A program made the position numbers and the translations under genes. DNA of 46,878 nt, from the NCBI GenBank assembly GCA_017479865.1, contig JAFVBS010000006.1, forward strand, positions 1 to 46,878, given 5' to 3'. The stretch comes from Clostridia bacterium. Lineage in GTDB: Bacteria > Bacillota > Clostridia > TANB77 > CAG-508. Shown here one piece after another: positions 40,704 to 46,878 of this stretch. Within the stretch, counting starts at the first letter, position 1; each line of letters starts with the position of its first letter. Under the pieces are notes generated by a model. The model was not told where the DNA came from, made no database searches, and worked only from the letters and a program-made list of their open reading frames with translations.

Positions 40704-43112
40704 ATGAAAGCAAGTATCGAATGGTTAAGCGAATATGCTGATATCAATGTAGAACCTAAACAATTAGGAGATATCCTAACGATGACAGGTTCTAAAGTGG
40801 AAACAATTGATGAGCAAGGCAAAGACATTCAAAATGTAGTAGTGGGAAAAATATTAGAAATTAAACCTCATGAGGACTCAGACCACTTGGTAGTGACACA
40901 AATTAATATAGGAACAGAAAAACTGCAAATTGTGACAGGAGCCAATAATATTCACGAGGGAGATATTGTACCAGTGGCAAAAGACGGTGCAAAATTGCCA
41001 GGAGGAAAAGAAATAAAAAAGGGAAAACTAAGAGGGGTAGACTCTTGTGGCATGATGTGTAGCGTTGGAGAATTAGGACTTACGGTAGAAGAATATCCAG
41101 GTCAAATAGAAAACGGCATTATGATTTTAGATGCAAGCTATGAAAAAGACATAGGAAAAGACATTACTGAAGTGCTTGGATTAAAAGGTAGCGTGATTGA
41201 TTTTGAAATCACGCCAAACAGACCAGACTGCTTATCCATTGAAGGATTAGGAAGAGAAACTGCAGTGTCTTTAGATGTTCCTTTTAAAAATCCACGTAAG
41301 AATTTAGCAGAAATGCCAGTGGAAAACAAAGAAAATATTGAAGGATTATCAGTAGAAATTACAGCACCTGACTTATGCTATCGTTATGTGGCAAGAGTAG
41401 TGAAAAATGTAAAAGTGGGACCTTCTCCTGAATGGATGGTAAAAAGGCTAAAAGCATGTGGAATGAGAAGTATTAACAATATTGTTGATATTACCAACTA
41501 TGTCATGTTAGAGCTTGGGCAACCAATGCATGCCTTTGACATTAACTCCATTGAAGGAAAACATATTACCGTAAGAAGAGCTGGCAAAGATGAAAAAATT
41601 ATCACACTTGACAATCAAGAAAGACAATTAGATGATACCATGCTGGTCATTGCGGACAGCAATAAGCCTGTTGCCATTGCCGGAGTGATGGGAGGTCAAA
41701 ATTCTGAAATTGAAAGTGATACTACAACAGTAGTGTTTGAATCAGCTGTATTCTATGGAGGAAGTATCCGTAAAACAGCCAAAAAAGTGGGCTTAAGAAC
41801 AGAGGCTTCTGCTCGTTATGAAAAAGGGCTCTCGCCAGAAAATGCAATGCGTGCAGCAAACCGTGCTGTAGAATTAGTAGAATTACTTGGAGCAGGAGAG
41901 GCAGTAGAAGGAAAAATAGATGTCTACCCAACCAAACAAAAACAAGTCAAAATTCCACTAGAAGTAGATAGAATTAATGCATTAATTGGAACAAACTTAA
42001 GCAAACAAGAAATGATTACAACGTTAGAAAAGTTAGAAATTCGAGTAGAAAACGATGAGGTTATTCCACCATATTTTAGAGAAGATGTTGAACAACTAGC
42101 TGATGTAGCAGAAGAGGTTTTAAGATTTTATGGCTATGACAAACTTGCCTCTAGCCTAGTCAATGCAGAGACAACATTGGGAGGAAAAAACAAAGAACAA
42201 AAAATTGCGGATAAAGTTTCGGAGTTACTAGTTAACTTGGGATTATCAGAAATTTGTACTTATGGCTTTATTAGTGAAAAGGACCTAGAAAAATGCAATT
42301 TGAACAAGGAAGATGCATTATACAGCCAAGCGGTTAGAATTCAAAATCCTTTAAGCGAAGACTATACCATTATGAAAACAATCTCTGTACCAACTATGAT
42401 GCAAATGCTTGCGAATAACAGTAACTACAAAAACGAAGAGGTACGATTATTCGATATTTCGAGAACCTATCAAAATAACAAAAACCAAGTTGAAAATGGG
42501 GAATTACCATTAGAGCAAAATATTTTAACAATAGGTATGTATAGCCAAAAAGGAGATTTTTATACATTAAAGGGCTTAGTAGAAGATGTCATCAATAGTG
42601 CTGGGGTAGCAAGATATGAAATTCAAAAAGAGCAAACAAATCGTATGTATCATCCGGGCAGATGCGCCATATTAAAGGTAGGAAATGATGTGTTTGCCAC
42701 CTTGGGAGAGGTGCATCCACAATTGGCCAAAAATTATGATATGACGCAAAGAATTTATTTAGCAGAGATTAACTTAGATAAAATATCAAAATATGCAAGA
42801 ACTACGAAAAAATATACGCCAATTATCAAATTCCCTGCAGTAGAAAGAGATATTGCAATGGTAGTTGATGAAGCGGTGGAAGTAGGAGAAATTGAAAAAA
42901 TTATCCAAAAGAGGGCTAAAAAATTATTAGAAGAAGCAAAGTTATTTGATGTTTATAGAAACGAAAAATTGGGTGGAAACAAAAAGAGCGTTGCTTATAG
43001 CCTAAAATTTAGAGTTCCAGACAGAACGTTAACAGATGATGAAATTAATAGTACAATGAAAGATATTCTAGCTGAATTAGAAAAAGCATTAGGTGCAGAG
43101 CTGAGAAAATAG
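40704..43112 (+). CDS. pheT: Phenylalanyl-tRNA synthetase beta subunit
   Basis: 802 aa. In order: N-terminal B1, the tRNA-binding OB fold (about 40-150), the B3/B4 editing domain that clears Tyr-tRNA-Phe, B5, the catalytic-like core, and the C-terminal anticodon-binding ferredoxin-like domain (KFPAVERDIAMVVD to the end). The ATG at 40704 has AGGAGG upstream and is preferred to the in-frame ATG at 40680. It is co-transcribed with pheS under the T-box. Confidence 0.97.
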   Translation: MKASIEWLSEYADINVEPKQLGDILTMTGSKVETIDEQGKDIQNVVVGKILEIKPHEDSDHLVVTQINIGTEKLQIVTGANNIHEGDIVPVAKDGAKLPGGKEIKKGKLRGVDSCGMMCSVGELGLTVEEYPGQIENGIMILDASYEKDIGKDITEVLGLKGSVIDFEITPNRPDCLSIEGLGRETAVSLDVPFKNPRKNLAEMPVENKENIEGLSVEITAPDLCYRYVARVVKNVKVGPSPEWMVKRLKACGMRSINNIVDITNYVMLELGQPMHAFDINSIEGKHITVRRAGKDEKIITLDNQERQLDDTMLVIADSNKPVAIAGVMGGQNSEIESDTTTVVFESAVFYGGSIRKTAKKVGLRTEASARYEKGLSPENAMRAANRAVELVELLGAGEAVEGKIDVYPTKQKQVKIPLEVDRINALIGTNLSKQEMITTLEKLEIRVENDEVIPPYFREDVEQLADVAEEVLRFYGYDKLASSLVNAETTLGGKNKEQKIADKVSELLVNLGLSEICTYGFISEKDLEKCNLNKEDALYSQAVRIQNPLSEDYTIMKTISVPTMMQMLANNSNYKNEEVRLFDISRTYQNNKNQVENGELPLEQNILTIGMYSQKGDFYTLKGLVEDVINSAGVARYEIQKEQTNRMYHPGRCAILKVGNDVFATLGEVHPQLAKNYDMTQRIYLAEINLDKISKYARTTKKYTPIIKFPAVERDIAMVVDEAVEVGEIEKIIQKRAKKLLEEAKLFDVYRNEKLGGNKKSVAYSLKFRVPDRTLTDDEINSTMKDILAELEKALGAELRK

Positions 43113-43151
43113 ATTAAACGGCTAAAAAGGAAAAATAAAGGAGAAAGAAGT

Positions 43152-44963
43152 TTGCAAGAAAGAAAAAAATTTGTTAGAAACTTTAGCATTATTGCCCATA
43201 TTGACCATGGAAAGTCAACTCTAGCCGATAGACTCATTGAAATGACGGGAGTACTATCGGCACGAGAGATGGAAAGTCAAGTACTAGACAATATGGAAAT
43301 AGAAAAAGAACGTGGTATTACCATTAAATCGCAAGCGGTTCGCATGAAATACCAAGCAAAAGATGGTAATACCTATGAACTTAATTTAATAGATACCCCA
43401 GGACATGTCGACTTTAATTATGAGGTATCAAGAAGTCTAGCAGCTTGTGATGGCGCTATTCTAGTAGTAGATAGTAGTCAGGGAGTAGAAGCTCAAACAC
43501 TTGCTAATGTGTATTTAGCACTTGATAACAACCTGGAAATTTTGCCAGTAATTAATAAAGTAGATTTACCAAATGCAAGACCAGATGAAGTAAAAAAAGA
43601 AATTGAAAACATTATTGGCATTCCAGCACAAGATGCACCATGCATTTCAGCAAAATCAGGATTAAATGTTGATCAAGTGTTGGAAAGAATTGTCACAGAT
43701 TTGCCATCTCCAACAGGAGACGATAACGCTCCTTTAAAGGCGCTCATTTTTGATTCAATTTATGATAACTATAAAGGTGCAATCGCTTATGTAAGAATTA
43801 AAGATGGCACTGTCAAAACGGGAGATGTGATTCGTCTCATGGCTACAGGAAAAACCTTTACAGTAACAGAAGTAGGATATTTTGAACCGGGAAAATATGA
43901 AGAATCGCAAGAGCTAAAAGCAGGAGAGGTAGGCTATATTGCAGCAAGTATTAAAAGTTTATCTGACGTTAGAGTGGGTGATACCATTACTTTAGAAGAA
44001 AATCCGGCAGAAGAACCATTGCCAGGATATAAAAAAGTGAATTCAATGGTATATTGCGGCATTTACCCAATTGACGGAGGCGACTACGAAAATTTAAAAG
44101 TTGCATTGGAAAAGCTAAAATTAAATGATGCAGCATTAGAATATGAGCCAGAAACTTCAGGAGCCCTGGGATCAGGATTTCGTTGTGGCTTTTTGGGGCT
44201 GCTACATTTAGAAATTATTGAGGAAAGATTAGATAGAGAATTTGACTTAAGTCTTATTACCACTTCCCCTTCTGTTATTTATCACGTATATAAAACAGAT
44301 GGCACGATGGTAGAACTGTACAATCCATCTGATATGCCATCTCCTAATGAAATTGCTTATATAGAAGAACCAATCGTGCAAGCTGAAATTATTACGCCAA
44401 AAGACTATGTAGGCGGCATCATGGAAATTTGTCAAAATAGACGTGGCAATTATGTCGATATGAAGTATTTAGATGCAACCCGCGTCACACTAATTTATGA
44501 ATTACCTCTAAATGAAATTATTTATGATTTTTTTGATATTTTAAAATCAAAAACAAAGGGATATGCTTCTTTTGATTATGAAATAAAAAAATATCAAAGA
44601 GCTGATTTAGTGAAATTAGACATTTGGGTCAATGGCGAAGGAGTCGATGCACTTTCTTTTATTGTTCATCGAGACAGTAGTTATGAAAAAGGAAAAAAGA
44701 TGATTGAAAAACTAAAGGAAGTCATTCCAAGACAATTATTTGCAGTTCCTTTGCAAGCCGTCATTGGAGGTAAAATTATTGCAAGGGAAACAATTTCTGC
44801 ATTAAGGAAAGACGTATTAGCAAAATGCTATGGTGGAGATATTACTAGAAAGAAGAAATTATTAGAGAAGCAAAAACGTGGCAAAAAGAAAATGAGACAA
44901 ATTGGCAATGTGGAAATACCACAAGAGGCATTTTTGTCAGTACTTAAACTAGATAATGAATAA
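43152..44963 (+). CDS. lepA: Elongation factor 4 (LepA)
   Basis: A ribosome-bound GTPase that acts on translocation and assembly. 603 aa with the G motifs IDHGKST (G1), DTPGH (G3), NKVD (G4) and SAKSG (G5), EF-G-like domains II, III and V, and the LepA-specific C-terminal domain ([19 protein letters not shown]). The start is TTG at 43152 with AAAGGAG seven bases upstream. Confidence 0.96.
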   Translation: MQERKKFVRNFSIIAHIDHGKSTLADRLIEMTGVLSAREMESQVLDNMEIEKERGITIKSQAVRMKYQAKDGNTYELNLIDTPGHVDFNYEVSRSLAACDGAILVVDSSQGVEAQTLANVYLALDNNLEILPVINKVDLPNARPDEVKKEIENIIGIPAQDAPCISAKSGLNVDQVLERIVTDLPSPTGDDNAPLKALIFDSIYDNYKGAIAYVRIKDGTVKTGDVIRLMATGKTFTVTEVGYFEPGKYEESQELKAGEVGYIAASIKSLSDVRVGDTITLEENPAEEPLPGYKKVNSMVYCGIYPIDGGDYENLKVALEKLKLNDAALEYEPETSGALGSGFRCGFLGLLHLEIIEERLDREFDLSLITTSPSVIYHVYKTDGTMVELYNPSDMPSPNEIAYIEEPIVQAEIITPKDYVGGIMEICQNRRGNYVDMKYLDATRVTLIYELPLNEIIYDFFDILKSKTKGYASFDYEIKKYQRADLVKLDIWVNGEGVDALSFIVHRDSSYEKGKKMIEKLKEVIPRQLFAVPLQAVIGGKIIARETISALRKDVLAKCYGGDITRKKKLLEKQKRGKKKMRQIGNVEIPQEAFLSVLKLDNE

Positions 44964-44976
44964 AAGAGGTAAAAAT

Positions 44977-45720
44977 ATGGAAGAAAATTATCAAGACCAA
45001 GTAGAAGGAAGAAATAGCGTACTAGAATTATTAGAGTCAGGCAGAGATGTGAATAAAATTATCATTGCCAAAGGTGAAAAGCATGGCTCTATCAATAAGA
45101 TTATTGCGACTGCAAAAGAAAGAAAAATTGTCATTAGCGAAGTTGAAAAAAATAAGCTAAATCAAATGGCACAAACATCTAACAGTCAAGGGGTAATTGC
45201 TATTGTACCACCTTTTGATTATTGTGAAGTAGAAGATATTCTAGAGGAAGCAAAAGCAAAGAGTGAAAATCCTTTTCTTTTAATTTTAGATGGTATTGAA
45301 GACCCACATAATTTAGGCTCAATCATTAGAACAGCAGAAACTGCCGGTGTCCATGGCATTATTATACCTAAAAGAAGAGCTGCCTCAGTCAATAGCACAG
45401 TTAGCAAGGTCTCTGCAGGAGCCGTAGAATATATGAAAATTGCAAGAGTGAACAATCTCAATGAAACAATTCGTTTTTTAAAAGAACAGGGTGTTTGGAT
45501 TTGTGGAACAGATATGAATACTGATACAATTTATACTCAGCAAGACTACAACATGCCATTAGCGCTTGTGATTGGAAGTGAAGGCTTTGGAATGAGCAGA
45601 TTAGTGAAAGAAAATTGCGACTTCTTAGTTAAAATTCCAATGAAGGGAAAAATTACTTCTTTAAATGCTTCTGTATCAGCAGGCATTGTCATGTATGAAG
45701 TAGTAAGAAAAAGAAAATAA
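44977..45720 (+). CDS. rlmB: 23S rRNA 2'-O-methyltransferase RlmB type (TrmH/SpoU family)
   Basis: 247 aa: an N-terminal substrate-binding domain (VEGRNSVLELLESG) and a C-terminal SPOUT knot with the three motifs HNLGSIIRTAETAG, IGSEGFGMSRLV and IPMKGKITSLNASVSAGI. The chosen ATG at 44977 has GAGGT six bases upstream; an ATG at 44956 would overlap lepA. The close match to RlmB (Gm2251 in E. coli numbering) is by family; TrmH paralogues are the alternative. Confidence 0.87.
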   Translation: MEENYQDQVEGRNSVLELLESGRDVNKIIIAKGEKHGSINKIIATAKERKIVISEVEKNKLNQMAQTSNSQGVIAIVPPFDYCEVEDILEEAKAKSENPFLLILDGIEDPHNLGSIIRTAETAGVHGIIIPKRRAASVNSTVSKVSAGAVEYMKIARVNNLNETIRFLKEQGVWICGTDMNTDTIYTQQDYNMPLALVIGSEGFGMSRLVKENCDFLVKIPMKGKITSLNASVSAGIVMYEVVRKRK

Positions 45721-45739
45721 TAAAAGGAATGAATTCAAA

Positions 45740-46240
45740 ATGAAATTAAACATTGTGATGGTAGAACCAGAAATACCACAAAATACAGGAAATATTGCAA
45801 GAACTTGTGCAGCCATTGGAGCAAAACTTCATTTGGTAAAGCCATTGGGATTTGAAATTAGTGATAAATACTTAAAAAGAGCAGGTTTAGATTATTGGGA
45901 TAAACTTGAAATTGAATATCATGAGAATTTAACTGAATTTCTAGAAAAATATTCACCAGAAAATACTGCGATGTATTTTGCAACAACAAAAGGAAAGCAA
46001 TGTTATTCTGATGTAGATTACACAAAAAAAGAGGAAATTTTCTTATTGTTTGGAAAGGAAACAAAAGGGCTTCCAGAAGATTTATTACAAAAATATATTC
46101 GAAATACTATACGTATTCCTATGAGAGAGCATTTACGTTCCCTTAATTTATCAAATTCAGTTGCTATTGTTGCTTATGAAGTATTGAGGCAAGAAGGGTT
46201 TGACATGTTAGAGCAAATTAGTGAATATTTTGATAAATAG
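45740..46240 (+). CDS. trmL: tRNA (cytidine/uridine-34-2'-O)-methyltransferase
   Basis: Methylates the wobble base of tRNA-Leu. 166 aa, a minimal SPOUT enzyme with PQNTGNIARTCAAIG, LFGKETKGLP and IPMREHLRSLNLSNSVAI, the last diagnostic of TrmL/YibK. AAAGGAA precedes the ATG. It ends the lepA-rlmB-trmL operon. Confidence 0.92.
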   Translation: MKLNIVMVEPEIPQNTGNIARTCAAIGAKLHLVKPLGFEISDKYLKRAGLDYWDKLEIEYHENLTEFLEKYSPENTAMYFATTKGKQCYSDVDYTKKEEIFLLFGKETKGLPEDLLQKYIRNTIRIPMREHLRSLNLSNSVAIVAYEVLRQEGFDMLEQISEYFDK

Positions 46241-46302
46241 TTGATAGGGAGTTTGGAACAAATTAAGAATAAAAAAGCCCGACAATTTTATAACAAAAAG
46301 GC

Positions 46303-46331
46303 TTGACAAAATACAATTCAATAGGTACAAT
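46303..46331 (+). promoter_or_regulatory. Strong sigma-A promoter of the prepilin-like gene
   Basis: Perfect TTGACA (46303-46308), 17-bp spacer, TACAAT (46326-46331). The resulting leader is about 430 nt. Confidence 0.85.
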
Positions 46332-46368
46332 ATGAAATGAACAACCAAAGAAAAAGGGGGCAAATAAT

Positions 46369-46431
46369 ATGCTAGAGCTCAAACAGGCTGAAAGCCTTGC
46401 AACTGTAAAAAAAAGAGAGAGACTCTTCTAA
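46369..46431 (+). CDS. 20-codon leader ORF
   Basis: ATG at 46369 is nine bases after AAAAAGGGGG, a strong ribosome binding site. The ORF encodes MLELKQAESL followed by ATVKKRERLF and stops at TAA 46429. It is the first ORF of the transcript and is followed by a terminator-like hairpin, the layout of a leader peptide that controls readthrough by ribosome position. The same DNA could also be part of a structured RNA, as AGGC-TGAA-AGCCT and ACAG/CTGT can pair. Confidence 0.5.
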   Translation: MLELKQAESLATVKKRERLF

Positions 46432-46493
46432 GCCAAGTAAATAGCGTTATTAAGTATGCCTTCCAAAACCAAATAAAAGTGAAAAAGAAACAC

Positions 46494-46533
46494 AAGGATA
46501 GACTATGGAACACCACCATGGGCTGTCCTTTTT
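46494..46533 (+). terminator. Leader terminator (attenuator candidate)
   Basis: AAGGATAG pairs with CTGTCCTT and ATGG with CCAT around the loop AACACCA, then T5. Downstream GGTGGTG (46577-46583) is complementary to the CACCACC at 46511-46517, and GGACAG (46586-46591) to CTGTCC, so antiterminating pairings are possible. Confidence 0.65.
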
Positions 46534-46613
46534 GTGTACATCAAAATTGTTCACACAATCAAAGTTATTCACACAAGGTGGTGATGGACAGTAGCTAAAA
46601 AGTGCTTCTGCCT

Positions 46614-46724
46614 AAAAGGAATATCCCTTGCGAAGCAGGAGTGTTCCTTTTGACAGATAAAAACATAATGTTACACAAAAGCACAAATTTCATAGGGCAT
46701 AGGGCAGTGCGGTTGTAACATTAT
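46614..46724 (+). other. Two further leader hairpins
   Basis: AAAAGGAATA/TGTTCCTTTT (46614-46651) is a 10-bp stem ending in T4 and ATAATGTTAC/GTAACATTAT (46665-46724) a perfect 10-bp stem. With the attenuator they fill the gap 46241-46768 before the prepilin-like gene. Confidence 0.6.
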
Positions 46725-46768
46725 TCTAAAAACAAAAATACAAAAATAGAAAAATCGGAGGGAAACAA

Positions 46769-46878
46769 ATGTTAAATGAAAAATTAAAAAACAAAAACGG
46801 TATTACACTTATTGCACTTGTTGTCACTATCGTAGTATTGCTCATACTAGCAGGTGTTACTATTCAAATGGTATTTAG
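46769..46878 (+). CDS. Prepilin-like protein, N-terminal part; 3' end outside window
   Basis: 36 codons are visible. After a short basic leader (KLKNKNG) comes a type IV prepilin cleavage site, Gly before ITLIAL, and a hydrophobic helix (VVTIVVLLILAGVTI). Residue +5 is Ala instead of the usual Glu, common in clostridial proteins of this type. GGAGGG precedes the ATG by seven bases. The prepilin peptidase at 34182 could process it. Proteins with this start often carry long variable surface domains; whether this one ends like the protein at 1-426 cannot be seen. Confidence 0.8.
   Translation, partial: MLNEKLKNKNGITLIALVVTIVVLLILAGVTIQMVF

Noticed and set aside
46369..46440. Resemblance of TGAAAGCC-TTGCAAC to the SAM-I riboswitch core
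   Set aside because: The kink-turn, the GCTAA-type junction and the closing P1 helix are not present, and the segment is equally explained as a small ORF.
1..46878. CRISPR array
   Set aside because: No regularly spaced direct repeats were found; the only multi-copy repeat is dispersed and palindromic.

Overview
The window is AT-rich bacterial DNA whose gene content points to a low-GC Gram-positive organism of the class Clostridia, probably an uncultured gut lineage. The evidence is a spoVM-rpmB neighbourhood and a YtaF-like protein (endospore formation), a T-box-controlled pheST operon, LexA, clostridial AdhE, strong AGGAGG-type ribosome binding sites, and many sigma-A promoters with 17-bp spacers. 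Species cannot be named from the sequence alone.

Layout. 1-426 is the 3' end of a large gene whose last codons look like the variable region of a diversity-generating retroelement (DGR). 781-6089 holds lexA, a membrane protein, mreB with an acyl-CoA/AMP ligase, and a coiled-coil gene split by a -1 frameshift at an A7 run. 6255-6659 holds a CAT-anticodon tRNA and a tRNA-Tyr interrupted by a 226-nt group I intron. 6838-10250 holds an E2-like acyltransferase, a GT51 transglycosylase, a small membrane protein and an arginase. 10565-19544 holds adhE, smc, a REP-associated tyrosine transposase (RAYT) and a Dxs-like enzyme. 19689-23166 (minus) is a wall-precursor operon: an ATP-grasp ligase, an Asp/Glu racemase and a MurE without the DAP motif. 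23313-30195 holds ytaF, DUF2207-lemA, a Ca2+-type P-ATPase and an M23 peptidase. 30481-36666 holds a Cys-rich miniprotein, htrA, nth, spoVM, rpmB, yqeG, prepilin peptidase, pepP and efp. 36690-46240 holds a zinc-ribbon protein, a frameshifted M23 gene, gtrA, tRNA-Trp, tmRNA, T-box-pheS-pheT, lepA, rlmB and trmL. 46303-46878 is a promoter, a structured leader of about 430 nt with a 20-codon ORF, and the start of a prepilin-like gene.

Two systems stand out. First, a 35-bp inverted-repeat element occurs six times between genes. Two copies in opposite orientation bracket the RAYT gene, two more form an inverted pair between the dxs-like gene and murE, and five of the six start at or within a few bases of a stop codon. 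This looks like a clostridial REP/RAYT system. Second, the two window ends suggest a surface-protein system: a diversified C-terminal domain at the left, a prepilin-type N-terminus behind a long regulated leader at the right, and the prepilin peptidase in between. No reverse transcriptase or template repeat lies in the window, so the DGR part is inference. The group I intron in tRNA-Tyr and the putative D-Asp cross-bridge operon are also worth checking.
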